NCBI GenBank assembly: GCA_000514715.1 | Contig: AZWL01000024.1 | Span: 1-64,000, forward strand | From: Streptomyces sp. CNH099 | Lineage (GTDB): Bacteria > Actinomycetota > Actinomycetes > Streptomycetales > Streptomycetaceae | Reading direction: 5' to 3' | DNA: 64,000 nucleotides | Part shown: positions 42,918-51,354 of the stretch, in pieces | Layout: each line of letters begins with the position of its first letter | Numbering within the stretch: position 1 is the first letter of the stretch | Translations under genes and position numbers: made by a program | The notes under the pieces: model-generated | Databases searched by the model: none | Seen by the model: the letters and a program-made list of their open reading frames with translations, nothing else | What the model was told of the DNA's origin: nothing

Positions 42918-45257
42918 TCACCGGCCGCCGACAGACGCGAGGTCGTCGGACGTGTCCGCCGGCCGCTCCGGAAGCCCGCCGGGCGCCCGTGGGCCGCCTT
43001 CGCCGAAGCCGCTGCGCTCGACGCGCCCGTGGAACCGGCGCAACGGCCCGGGTGCCCACCAGGTGGCCGACCCGGTCAGCTTCAGCACCGCCGGCACCAG
43101 CAGCCCGCGCACCACCATCGCGTCCATCAGCACCGCGAGCGCGAGCCCGATGCCCAGCATCTTGGTGTTGGTGACCCGCGAGGTGCCTATCGCGACCATC
43201 ACCACCGCGAGGATCACGGCGGCGGCGGTGATCAGCCCGCCGGTCCTGCGCAGCCCGAAGACGACGGCCTGCTCCCGGTCCCCCGTGCGGTCGTGCTCCT
43301 CCTTGATACGGGAGAGGAGGAAGACGCCGTAGTCCATGGACAGGCCGAAGGCGACGCAGAACATCAGCACCGGCAGCGTCGTCTCGATGTCGCCGGTCGC
43401 GGTGAAGCCCAGCACCCCGGACAGGTTGCCGTCCTGGAAGACCCACACGATGGCGCCGAACATCGCGGTGAGGCTCAGCGCGTTGAGCACGACGGCCACG
43501 AACGGTATGAGCACGCTGCCGGTGAGCAGGAACAGCAGGATCAGCGTGGCCAGCACGATCATGAGCCCGGCCCAGGGCAGGACGGAGCGGATGGAGTCCT
43601 TGGCGTCCACCAGGTCGGCCGCGGTGCCCGTGACGGACGCCTCGAACGGCGCCCCGACGCCCCTGATGTCGCGCACCAGGTTCTGGCCGGCGCCATCCAC
43701 CGCCTCGCCCTCGGCGGTCACGGTCAGATAGCCGGCGCCGTCGTCCAGCACGGGGCCGTCGACCCGCTCCACGCCGTCCAGCGCGGCGATCCGCTCCCGG
43801 TACCCGGCCAGCTCCGGGCCGGCCGGGTCGCCCTCGACGTAGACGTCGATCGTGCCGCCGGGGGTGCCGGGGAAGCCGTCCCTGAGGTGCTCCTGCACCA
43901 CGTGCGACTCGGCCGACCGGGGCAGCTGCCGGTCGTCCGCGGTGCCGAACTCCACCCGCAGGAACGGCAGCCCGAGCAGCACCAGCCCCGCGGTCGTCAG
44001 CACCGCGAAGACCGGCGCCCGGCGCATCACCAGCTTCGCCAGCCGCGCCCAGCCGCGTCCGCTCTCGACGCCCCCGGGCATCCCGCCGCCGCGCCTGGGC
44101 AGGATGCGCCAGGAGTTGACCCGCGGGCCGAGCAGCACCAGCGCGGCCGGCAGCACCGTCAGCGCCGCCACCGCGGCCAGCAGCACCACCGCTATTCCGG
44201 CGTACGCGAACGAGCGCAGGAAGTACTGCGGGAACAGCAGCATCGCCGAGAGCGACACCGCCACCGTCAGCGCCGAGAACAGCACCGTCCGGCCGGCGGT
44301 CCGCAGCGTGGTGCCCACCGCGCCCAGCGGGTCGGCGCCCGCGGCCAGCTCTTCCCGGTAGCGCCGGACGATGAACAGCGCATAGTCGATGGCAAGTCCG
44401 AGGCCGAGGGCCGTGGTCAGGTTCTGCGCGAAGACCGACACGTCGGCGAACTCGGTGATGCCGCGCAGCACCGCGTTCGTCCCCAGGATGGCGACGATGC
44501 CCACCGCCAGCGGCAGCAGCGCGGCGACCGCGCTGCCGAAGACCACGATGAGCAGCAGCAGCGTCACCGGCAGGGCGACGATCTCGGCCCGCAGCAGGTC
44601 CTCCCGGATGGTGCTCTGCAGTTCGTCGTAGACGGCGGCCTGCCCGCCGAGGCGCACCTCGACCGGGCCGTGCTCACCGCGGAACTCCGGCGCGAGCCGG
44701 TCGTAGATCTTGCTGGTGCGGGTCTCGTCCCCGGTGATCCGGGCGGCGATGAGCGCCTCGCTGCCGTCCGCGGACCGCAGCCCGGCGGCCGCCTCCGCGC
44801 CCGGCGCCTCCCCCGCGCCGGCCGCACCCCCGGCCGGGTCGGCTCCCGCCCGCTCGGCGGCCCGGGCCGCCGCCCAGTACGACGTGACGCCCTCGACCGA
44901 GTCCTGCGCCGCCAGCCGTCCGGCCAGCCGCTCGGCCTCGGCGGCGACCGCGGGGTCGTCCACCCCGTCCGGCCGGCCGCTGTCCACGAGCAGCAGCAGG
45001 TTCGGCCGGGCGCCGGGGAACTGCTCGTCCAGCGCGTCCGCGGCGTACGCGGACTCGGACGCCGGGTCCTGCCACCCCCCGCCGCTCATCCGGTCCGCCA
45101 CCCCGCTCCCGGCCACCACGGCCAGCACCGTGAAGACCAGCGCGAGCAGCAGCGACAGCCTGGGCCTGGCCGTGACGAACCGCGTCCAGCGGCCCGGAAC
45201 GGCCGTCCCCCCGCCTGCCCTCGGCCATCGGATCCGCCCCTTCGTTGTGCGGCGCAA
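42918..45257 (-). CDS. MMPL-family transporter divergent from a TetR regulator
   Basis: About 779 residues. The first helix is near 35-55; two bundles carry Asp-Tyr pairs in GLAIDYALFIV and GLSMDYGVFLL. It is expected to be a proton-driven exporter controlled by the divergent TetR gene. The start is uncertain: the longest frame begins with TTG at 45257, which overlaps the regulator's promoter and has no ribosome-binding site. An ATG at 45225 is out of frame by one base and a C6 run (45207-45212) lies between; one base fewer there would join it to the transporter. The C-terminal tail is Gly/Arg-rich. Confidence 0.85.
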   Translation of the reverse strand: MRRTTKGRIRWPRAGGGTAVPGRWTRFVTARPRLSLLLALVFTVLAVVAGSGVADRMSGGGWQDPASESAYAADALDEQFPGARPNLLLLVDSGRPDGVDDPAVAAEAERLAGRLAAQDSVEGVTSYWAAARAAERAGADPAGGAAGAGEAPGAEAAAGLRSADGSEALIAARITGDETRTSKIYDRLAPEFRGEHGPVEVRLGGQAAVYDELQSTIREDLLRAEIVALPVTLLLLIVVFGSAVAALLPLAVGIVAILGTNAVLRGITEFADVSVFAQNLTTALGLGLAIDYALFIVRRYREELAAGADPLGAVGTTLRTAGRTVLFSALTVAVSLSAMLLFPQYFLRSFAYAGIAVVLLAAVAALTVLPAALVLLGPRVNSWRILPRRGGGMPGGVESGRGWARLAKLVMRRAPVFAVLTTAGLVLLGLPFLRVEFGTADDRQLPRSAESHVVQEHLRDGFPGTPGGTIDVYVEGDPAGPELAGYRERIAALDGVERVDGPVLDDGAGYLTVTAEGEAVDGAGQNLVRDIRGVGAPFEASVTGTAADLVDAKDSIRSVLPWAGLMIVLATLILLFLLTGSVLIPFVAVVLNALSLTAMFGAIVWVFQDGNLSGVLGFTATGDIETTLPVLMFCVAFGLSMDYGVFLLSRIKEEHDRTGDREQAVVFGLRRTGGLITAAAVILAVVMVAIGTSRVTNTKMLGIGLALAVLMDAMVVRGLLVPAVLKLTGSATWWAPGPLRRFHGRVERSGFGEGGPRAPGGLPERPADTSDDLASVGGR

Positions 45258-45288
45258 TAGAATGAGACACGAGCCGGAATACGAGTCC

Positions 45289-45329
45289 GCGCTCGCGTTT
45301 CACCAGAATGCGAGCGGGCGCTCGCGTTT
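45289..45329. promoter_or_regulatory. TetR-type operator in the divergent MMPL/TetR region
   Basis: AATGCGAGCG-GG-CGCTCGCGTT (45307-45328) is an inverted repeat with one mismatch per ten. GCGCTCGCGTTT occurs twice (45289-45300, 45318-45329). The layout fits a TetR dimer site plus an extra half-site controlling both genes. Confidence 0.65.
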
Positions 45330-45360
45330 GTCAACTTGCCACCGGAGGCTGTGGATAGCC

Positions 45361-46029
45361 GTGTCGAATCCAGCACCGGCCGCCGACGGGCAGCCGCCCG
45401 CCGCCCGGCCGCCCCGCCGCAGGCAGGCGCGCGGCGAACGGCGCGCCCAGCAGCTCCTGGACGCCGCCGCGGCGGTGTTCGCCCGCAACGGATACGCCGC
45501 CGCGTCCACGAACGCCATCGCCCGCGAGGCCGGCGTCTCCCCCGGCACGCTGTACCAGTTCTTCCCGAACAAGGAGGCACTGGCCGTCGAGCTGGGCCGG
45601 CGCTACAACCACGCGCTGCAGGAGGCGAACAGCGAGGCGTTCACCCCCGCCAACGCCACGCTCCCGCTCGACGGCATGCTCGACGCCGCCCTCGACCCGG
45701 TGATCGACTTCTGCGACGCCAACCCCGGCTTCGAGGTGCTGCTGCAGAGCACGGACGCCCCGGGCCTGGTCGCGGAGGAGCACGAGGCGGTGCACACGAC
45801 GATCGTCGCCGCCGTCGAGGGCATGCTCGCCCTGCGCGCACCGGACCTCTCGCGCGCCGAGATCGCCCGGACCACCACCATGTCGTTCGGCATCTTCAAG
45901 GCCGGGCTGCAGCTGTTCATGGCCGCCGGGGACGCCGACCGGGAGGCGTACCGCGCGGAGATCAAGCGCGCCCTGTTCGGCTACCTCGCCCCGGTCGTCG
46001 GCACCGACGCCATGCCCCCGCCGGGCTGA
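45361..46029 (+). CDS. TetR/AcrR-family transcriptional regulator
   Basis: A 222-residue repressor. The N-terminal HTH is ILDAAAAVFARNGYAAASTN-like (QLLDAAAAVFARNGYAAAST) with GVSPGTLYQFFPNKEALAVE as recognition helix and following helix. The C-terminal helical ligand domain (about 80-215) is variable. GTG at 45361 is chosen, with GGAGG 12 nt upstream. It is divergent from an MMPL exporter and the region between has a TetR-type inverted repeat, so it should repress the exporter and itself until an effector binds. Confidence 0.92.
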   Translation: MSNPAPAADGQPPAARPPRRRQARGERRAQQLLDAAAAVFARNGYAAASTNAIAREAGVSPGTLYQFFPNKEALAVELGRRYNHALQEANSEAFTPANATLPLDGMLDAALDPVIDFCDANPGFEVLLQSTDAPGLVAEEHEAVHTTIVAAVEGMLALRAPDLSRAEIARTTTMSFGIFKAGLQLFMAAGDADREAYRAEIKRALFGYLAPVVGTDAMPPPG

Positions 46030-46053
46030 CCGCGCGATCAGCATGGATGCAAA

Positions 46054-46073
46054 ATACCCCTAGGGGGTATAGT
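46054..46073. promoter_or_regulatory. CsoR-type copper operator overlapping the copZ promoter
   Basis: ATACCCC-TAG-GGGGTAT (46054-46070) matches the CsoR binding pattern. The -10 box TATAGT (46068-46073) overlaps its right arm, so binding of apo-CsoR would block transcription, and Cu(I) would relieve it. Confidence 0.75.
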
Positions 46074-46129
46074 CTGAGGGCAGGGAGCAGAACACGGCTG
46101 CACCCACACCGTCGACAAGGGAGACATCC

Positions 46130-46357
46130 ATGAGCGCCCAGACCTCCGTCACCACCGTCTACCAGGTCTCCGGCATGACCTGCGGGCACTGCGAGGGCGC
46201 CGTCAGCGCCGAACTCTCCGGCATCGACGGCGTCTCCTCGGCCAAGGCCTCGGCCGCCACCGGCGAGGTGACCGTCACCTCCGACGCGCCGCTCGACGAG
46301 GAGAAGGTGCGCGCGGCCGTCGACGAGGCCGGGTACGAGCTGGTCGGCAAGGCCTGA
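46130..46357 (+). CDS. copZ: heavy-metal-associated domain protein, copper chaperone (CopZ-like)
   Basis: A 75-residue HMA-domain protein with ferredoxin-like fold. GMTCGHCEGAV places the Cu(I)-binding Cys18 and Cys21; GEVTVTSDAPLDEEKV and DEAGYELVGKA complete the domain. It should carry Cu(I) in the cytoplasm to a P-type ATPase. GGGAG precedes the ATG. A CsoR-type operator upstream shows copper induction. The usual partner copA and a csoR gene are not in the window, so it is a solitary chaperone locus. Confidence 0.92.
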   Translation: MSAQTSVTTVYQVSGMTCGHCEGAVSAELSGIDGVSSAKASAATGEVTVTSDAPLDEEKVRAAVDEAGYELVGKA

Positions 46358-46397
46358 CCCGCACCCCTGCGAACGCCGCCGGCCGCAGGGAAGGAGA

Positions 46398-46411
46398 GTG
46401 ACTCAGATCAC
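46398..46411. promoter_or_regulatory. CRP-like palindrome GTGA-N6-TCAC
   Basis: GTGACTCAGATCAC has perfect 4-bp half-sites with 6-bp spacing, close to CRP-family consensus. It lies 41 bp after copZ, away from any annotated start, so a target transcript is not evident. Confidence 0.4.
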
Positions 46412-46586
46412 ACCGATTCGGGGGTAACCATCTGCACCGGTCGTGTGTCTATTCGGGTGACGTCGACACCCGGCGGAGTCGACGTGCACGAGGCCGGGAC
46501 GGCACGTGCGAGGAGCATTGAGCGGCCCCTCCCGCGGCGACGTCCCGGCGGCACGAGGCGCCCGGCTCCTATCCGGAGTCGGGAGA

Positions 46587-46640
46587 GCGAAGCGCCCCGT
46601 CGACTGATCCGTGGGGGGATCGCAGACGGGGCGCCTTCGC
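46587..46640. terminator. bidirectional terminator between copZ and gltA
   Basis: GCGAAGCGCCCCGTC (46587-46601) pairs with GACGGGGCGCCTTCGC (46625-46640), a 15-bp stem with one bulge and a 23-nt loop, between converging genes. Confidence 0.7.
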
Positions 46641-46680
46641 GTTCCTGCGCTTCGTTGCCGGTGTGCGAACCGCCGGCCGC

Positions 46681-47970
46681 TCAGCGCTCCTCGACCGGGA
46701 CGAAGTCCCGCAGGACCTCGCCGGTGTAGATCTGCCGGGGGCGGCCGATACGGGAGCCCGGCTCCTTGATCATCTCGTGCCACTGGGCGACCCAGCCCGG
46801 CAGCCGCCCGAGCGCGAAGAGCACGGTGAACATCTCCGTCGGGAAGCCCATCGCGCGGTAGATCAGGCCGGTGTAGAAGTCGACGTTCGGGTACAGCTTG
46901 CGATCGACGAAGTAGTCGTCGGCGAGCGCGTGCTCCTCCAGCTTCAGGGCGATGTCCAGCAGCTCGTCGGACTTGCCCAGCGCGGAGAGGACGTCGTGCG
47001 CCGCCGCCTTGATGATCTTCGCCCGGGGGTCGAAGTTCTTGTAGACGCGGTGCCCGAAGCCCATGAGCTTCACGCCGTCTTCCTTGTTCTTCACCTTGCG
47101 GATGAAGGTGTCGACGTCGCCGCCCGCGGCCTGGATGCCTTCCAGCATCTCCAGCACGCTCTGGTTGGCGCCGCCGTGCAGGGGCCCCCACAGCGCGCTG
47201 ATGCCCGCCGAGATGGAGGCGAACAGGTTGGCCTGCGAGGAGCCGACCAGCCGCACGGTGGAGGTCGAACAGTTCTGCTCGTGGTCGGCGTGCAGGATCA
47301 GCAGCTTGTCGAGCGCGCTGACCACGACGGGGTCCAGGTCGTACTCGGCGGCGGGCACCGAGAAGGTCATGCGCAGGAAGTTCTCGACGTACCCGAGGTC
47401 GTTGCGCGGGTAGACCACCGGGTGGCCGACGGACTTCTTGTACGCGTACGCCGCGATCGTCGGCAGCTTGGCCAGCAGCCGGATCGTCGACAGGTGCCGC
47501 TGCTGCTCGTCGAACGGGTTGTGGCTGTCCTGGTAGAAGGTCGACAGCGCGCTGACCACGGAGGACAGCATCGCCATCGGGTGTGCGTCCCGCGGGAAGC
47601 CGTCGTAGAAGCGCTTGACGTCCTCGTGCAGGAGGGTGTGGCGGGTGATCTCGTCCCTGAACACCGACAGCTCGTCCACGGTGGGCAGCTCACCGTTGAT
47701 CAGCAGATAGGCGACTTCCAGAAAGGTGCTGCGCTCGGCGAGCTGTTCGATGGGGTAGCCGCGGTAGCGCAGGATCCCCTGCTCGCCGTCCAGATAGGTG
47801 ATGGCCGACTTGTACGCCGCGGTATTGCCATAGCCGCTGTCCAGGGTCACCAGCCCGGTCTGGGAGCGCAGCTTTCCGATGTCGACGCCGGTGTCTCCGA
47901 CGGTGCTGTCGACGATCGGGAAGGTGTACTCGCCGTCGCCGTACCGAAGTACTGCAGATTTGTCGCTCAC
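46681..47970 (-). CDS. gltA: citrate synthase
   Basis: A 429-residue type-II citrate synthase, making citrate from oxaloacetate and acetyl-CoA. His residues in GPLHGGANQ and GFGHRVYK and the Asp in VDFYTGL are the catalytic triad; the N-terminal YGDGEYTFPIVDSTVG and RGYPIEQLAERSTFLEVAYLL segments match the allosteric hexameric class. GTG at 47970 with GAGGACAGA upstream gives the size of the Streptomyces main enzyme. It is monocistronic, with a 167-bp upstream region shared with no divergent gene. Confidence 0.96.
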   Translation of the reverse strand: MSDKSAVLRYGDGEYTFPIVDSTVGDTGVDIGKLRSQTGLVTLDSGYGNTAAYKSAITYLDGEQGILRYRGYPIEQLAERSTFLEVAYLLINGELPTVDELSVFRDEITRHTLLHEDVKRFYDGFPRDAHPMAMLSSVVSALSTFYQDSHNPFDEQQRHLSTIRLLAKLPTIAAYAYKKSVGHPVVYPRNDLGYVENFLRMTFSVPAAEYDLDPVVVSALDKLLILHADHEQNCSTSTVRLVGSSQANLFASISAGISALWGPLHGGANQSVLEMLEGIQAAGGDVDTFIRKVKNKEDGVKLMGFGHRVYKNFDPRAKIIKAAAHDVLSALGKSDELLDIALKLEEHALADDYFVDRKLYPNVDFYTGLIYRAMGFPTEMFTVLFALGRLPGWVAQWHEMIKEPGSRIGRPRQIYTGEVLRDFVPVEER

Positions 47971-48137
47971 TCTGTCCTCACCCGACGTATCGTGCCTCTT
48001 CTTTGAGGTGCTTGAGGTGCCCTGACTACCCTCCAGCTTCCCCCATACGGAGCGGTTACGTGCACTCGGGGTCGGCTGCTGGATCAACATACGGCACTGC
48101 GTGCCACATACGGCCCATCGTGCCCCGCCCGCGCGGG

Positions 48138-50351
48138 TCAGGGGAGACCCACGCGCCCGCGCAGCCGATGGTCCAGCGCCGTACAGCGACGGCCTGCGGA
48201 AACGGTGCGCACCGCCTGTCCCAGCGCCCGGCGGGAGCCCACCAGCACGACCAGCTTCCTGGCCCGGGTGACGGCCGTGTACAGCAGGTTCCGCTGGAGC
48301 ATCATCCAGGCGCCGGTGGTGACGGGGATCACCACGGCCGGGTACTCACTGCCCTGTGAACGGTGGATGGTGACCGCGTACGCGTGCGCCAGCTCGTCCA
48401 GTTCGTCGAAGTCGTACGGCACCTCCTCGTCCTCGTCCGTGAGCACCGTCAGCCGCTGTTCGACGGCGTCCAGGCCGGTGACGACGCCGACGGTGCCGTT
48501 GAAGACCCCGTTTGCGCCCTTCTCGTAGTTGTTCCGTATCTGCGTGACCTTGTCGCCGACGCGGAACGTACGGCCGCCGAAGCGCTTCTCCGCAAGCCCC
48601 GGCCGGCCGGGGGTGACGGCCTCCTGGAGCAGCCCGTTCAGCACGCCGGCGCCGGCGGGGCCGCGGTGCATGGGGGCCAGGACCTGCACGTCGCGGCGCG
48701 GGTCGAGGCCGAACTTCGCCGGGACGCGGCGGGCCGCCACGTCCACCGTGAGCCGGCCGGCGGCCTCCGTGTCGTCCTCGGCGAAGAGGAAGAAGTCCGG
48801 AAGGCCCTGGGTGAGGGGCTGGACCCCGGAGTTGATGCGGTGCGCGTTGGTGACGACGCCGGACTGCTGGGCCTGCCGGAAGATCCGGGTGAGCCGGACC
48901 GCGGGCACCGGGCCGCCCTCCGCCAGCAGGTCGCGCAGCACCTCGCCGGCGCCGACGGACGGCAGCTGGTCGACGTCGCCGACGAGCAGCAGGTGCGCCC
49001 CCGGCGGCACGGCCTTGGCGAGCTTGTTCGCCAGCAGCAGGTCCAGCATCGAGGCCTCGTCGACGACGACCAGGTCGGCGTCGAGCGGCCGGTCCCGGTC
49101 GTACGCGGCGTCGCCCCCCGGCTTCAGCTCCAGCAGCCGGTGCACGGTCGACGCCTCGGCGCCGGTCAGCTCCGCCAGCCGCTTGGCCGCGCGGCCGGTG
49201 GGCGCGGCCATCACCACCTTCGCCCGCTTGGCGCGGGCCAGCTCCACCACCGAGCGGACGGTGAAGGACTTGCCGCAGCCGGGGCCTCCGGTCAGCACCG
49301 CGACCTTCTCCGTCAGCGCCAGCCGGACCGCCTGCTCCTGCTCGGGGGCCAGCTCCGCGCCGGTGCGACCGCCGAGCCAGGTGAGCGCACGGGTCCAGTC
49401 GACGTCCTGGAAGGCGGGCATGCGGTCCCGCTCGGCGCGCAGCAGGCGCAGCAGCTGGGCGGCCAGGGAGACCTCCGCGCGGTGGAACGGCACGAGGTAG
49501 ATCCCCTGCACCTCCTCCCCCCCGGCGGGCCCGGGCACCGTCTCCCGGACGACGCCCTCCTCCTTCACCAGCTCGTCCAGGCACTCGATGACCAGGCCGG
49601 TGTCGACCTGCAGCAGCTTGACCGCCTCGGTGATGAGCTGCTGCTCGGGCAGGAAGCAGTTGCCCTGGTCGGAGGACTGGGACAGGGCGTACTGCAGGCC
49701 GGCCTTGACGCGCTCCGGGCTGTCGTGCGGGATGCCGACGGAGCGGGCGATGCGGTCGGCGGTGAGGAAGCCGATGCCCCAGACGTCGGCGGCCAGCCGG
49801 TACGGCTGGTTCTTCACCACGGAGATGGAGGCGTCCCCGTAGGACTTGTAGATCCGCACGGCGATGGACGTGGACACCCCGACGCCCTGGAGGAAGAGCA
49901 TGACCTCCTTGATGGCCTTCTGCTCCTCCCAGGCGGCGCCGATCAGCCTGGTCCGCTTGGGGCCGAGGCCCGGGACCTCGACGAGCCGCGCGGGCTCCTC
50001 CTCGATGACGTCGAGGGTGTCGACGCCGAAGTGGTCGACGATCCGCTCGGCGATACGGGGCCCGATGCCCTTGATGAGCCCCGAGCCGAGGTAGCGGCGG
50101 ATGCCCTGGACGGTGGCGGGGAGCACCGTTGTGTAGTTCTCCACGGTGAACTGCTTGCCGTACTGCGGGTGGGAGCCCCAGCGGCCCTCCATGCGGAGCG
50201 ACTCGCCCGGCTGGGCGCCGAGCAGGGCGCCGACGACCGTGAGCAGGTCACCGCCGCGGCCGGTGTCGACGCGGGCGACCGTGTACCCGTTGTCCTCGTT
50301 GGCGTACGTGATCCGTTCGAGGACCCCCTCCACCACCGCCAGTTGCGTCAT
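48138..50351 (-). CDS. recD2: RecD2-type ATP-dependent DNA helicase
   Basis: A 737-residue SF1B helicase moving 5' to 3'. The N-terminal OB-like and helix-hairpin-helix region (GSGLIKGIGPRIAERIV, LVEVPGLGPKRTR) is the RecD2-specific extension that distinguishes it from RecBCD RecD. Helicase motifs: Walker A GGPGCGKSFTV, motif Ia, DEASMLD (motif II), LVGDVDQLPSVGAGE (motif III), TRIFRQ (IV), and TIHRSQGSEYPAVV with LLYTAVTRARK (V, VI). ATG at 50351. RecD2 acts in DNA repair or replication restart. It stands alone upstream of citrate synthase and is divergent from the DUF937 gene. Confidence 0.94.
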   Translation of the reverse strand: MTQLAVVEGVLERITYANEDNGYTVARVDTGRGGDLLTVVGALLGAQPGESLRMEGRWGSHPQYGKQFTVENYTTVLPATVQGIRRYLGSGLIKGIGPRIAERIVDHFGVDTLDVIEEEPARLVEVPGLGPKRTRLIGAAWEEQKAIKEVMLFLQGVGVSTSIAVRIYKSYGDASISVVKNQPYRLAADVWGIGFLTADRIARSVGIPHDSPERVKAGLQYALSQSSDQGNCFLPEQQLITEAVKLLQVDTGLVIECLDELVKEEGVVRETVPGPAGGEEVQGIYLVPFHRAEVSLAAQLLRLLRAERDRMPAFQDVDWTRALTWLGGRTGAELAPEQEQAVRLALTEKVAVLTGGPGCGKSFTVRSVVELARAKRAKVVMAAPTGRAAKRLAELTGAEASTVHRLLELKPGGDAAYDRDRPLDADLVVVDEASMLDLLLANKLAKAVPPGAHLLLVGDVDQLPSVGAGEVLRDLLAEGGPVPAVRLTRIFRQAQQSGVVTNAHRINSGVQPLTQGLPDFFLFAEDDTEAAGRLTVDVAARRVPAKFGLDPRRDVQVLAPMHRGPAGAGVLNGLLQEAVTPGRPGLAEKRFGGRTFRVGDKVTQIRNNYEKGANGVFNGTVGVVTGLDAVEQRLTVLTDEDEEVPYDFDELDELAHAYAVTIHRSQGSEYPAVVIPVTTGAWMMLQRNLLYTAVTRARKLVVLVGSRRALGQAVRTVSAGRRCTALDHRLRGRVGLP

Positions 50352-50411
50352 GGGCAAGACGCTACCCGCGGGCCCCGACATCGCGGGCGGGCCTGTGGAC
50401 GAACCGGCGGT

Positions 50412-50420
50412 TGTGGACAA
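50412..50420 (-). promoter_or_regulatory. perfect DnaA-box 9-mer (minus strand TTGTCCACA)
   Basis: TGTGGACAA on the plus strand, 60 bp upstream of recD2. A near copy (TGTGGACGA) lies about 20 bp away. Possible DnaA-controlled promoter of a repair gene. Confidence 0.4.
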
Positions 50421-50447
50421 CCCCGCTTCCGCGGGCGGCCGGGCTCA

Positions 50448-50485
50448 GTGAGGGGGCCCGGCCCTCGCGGGCCGGACCCCCTCAC
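50448..50485. repeat. long hairpin in the recD2/DUF937 divergent region
   Basis: Seventeen positions pair around a TCGC loop with one C/A mismatch (arms 50448-50464 and 50469-50485). Both neighbours point away from it, so it does not terminate either gene. A 33-codon plus-strand ORF (50350-50451) ends at its base, so it may terminate an antisense or lost transcript. Confidence 0.55.
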
Positions 50486-50630
50486 GTCCCCCTCCGAGGG
50501 CTCCCCCACCCCCCTGGTACTCCCCCCGGGGAGCCGATGTCCTATACGACCCCGGTTGGCGGCGAAGGGTTGCACGGCAGCGGCACTTTATCGATCTGTA
50601 ACCCGATGTGCCGACGCGGATAATCGGTCG

Positions 50631-50636
50631 TAACGT
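50631..50636 (+). promoter_or_regulatory. candidate -10 box before the DUF937 gene
   Basis: TAACGT ends 7 nt before the ATG at 50644, and no ribosome-binding site is present, so the transcript may be leaderless. Confidence 0.35.
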
Positions 50637-50643
50637 TTCAGAC

Positions 50644-51354
50644 ATGAGGGGCAAACCAGTCCACAAGGCCGTCCTGGACGACCTCGGTCCGGAGCAGCTG
50701 CACCAGGTGGCCGACGAGCTGGGTACCGGCAGCCGGGGCGCGAAGCGGGTCGTCGGCGAGACGGTCGCCGCCCTCACCGGCTCACTCGCTCAGGAGGCGT
50801 CCACCACCCACGGGGCACACGAGGTCGAGCAGGCGCTCGACGAAGCCCGGGGAGCGGCGCCCGCGGGCGCCGGCGCCGCCGCAGGCCCGGCGAAGGACAC
50901 GTCCGCCCTCGTCGGCGCGGTGCCGTTCACCGGGGGTGCGCCCGGCGGCGGGATGCTCGCGACGATCATCGGCAGGACGAGCATGCCGGTGGCCCGCGCC
51001 GTCTCGCAGCGCACGGACATCCCGATGGCGCAGGTGTCCCGGGCGCTGAAGATCCTCACGCCGGTGGTGATGACTGCCGTCTCCCGGACCGCGAAGAACC
51101 GCAAGGTCCAGGCGGAGGGGCTGTCCGAGATGCTCGCGCAGGAGCGGCGGGCGCCACCGCGCCTGACGGCGCGGCCCGGGGCGGGCCCGTACGCGACGAG
51201 CACCCCGGGGACAGCCGGGACGGGCCGTGGGACCGCCGCGGGCCCGGCGCACGGCGGAGTCCGCCGGCCGCTCAGCGTGCGACCAGCCGCTCGTACCGCT
51301 CGACGATCTCCGCCAGCACCTCCGAGCCCTCGCGCGCCCACAGCCCCGGGTTGA
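50644..51354 (+). CDS. DUF937-domain protein
   Basis: Up to 236 residues. The N-terminal DUF937-like part (about 1-110; LGPEQLHQVADELGTGSRGAKRVVGETVAAL) is followed by a Gly/Ala spacer and a helical segment (ATIIGRTSMPVARAVSQRTDIPMAQVSRAL, VVMTAVSRTAKNRK) seen in the same proteins. Function unknown. The last 50 or so residues are Arg/Pro/Ala-rich and overlap the coding end of the convergent isomerase gene by 83 bp, so the true C-terminus may have been lengthened by stop-codon loss. The start lacks a ribosome-binding site. Confidence 0.68.
   Translation: MRGKPVHKAVLDDLGPEQLHQVADELGTGSRGAKRVVGETVAALTGSLAQEASTTHGAHEVEQALDEARGAAPAGAGAAAGPAKDTSALVGAVPFTGGAPGGGMLATIIGRTSMPVARAVSQRTDIPMAQVSRALKILTPVVMTAVSRTAKNRKVQAEGLSEMLAQERRAPPRLTARPGAGPYATSTPGTAGTGRGTAAGPAHGGVRRPLSVRPAARTARRSPPAPPSPRAPTAPG

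Larger units (their letters stand above)
46358..46680. other. 323-bp gene-free region between copZ and citrate synthase
   Basis: Contains a CRP-like palindrome near its left end and a long bidirectional terminator hairpin at 46587-46640. Between them (about 46412-46586) there is no coding signal. A small RNA starting near the palindrome and ending at the hairpin is possible; no good -10/-35 pair confirms it. Confidence 0.45.

Noticed and set aside
46358..46680. Short ORFs of about 90 codons in this gap
   Set aside because: No ribosome-binding site and compositional bias typical of antisense frames; the stem of the terminator lies within them.
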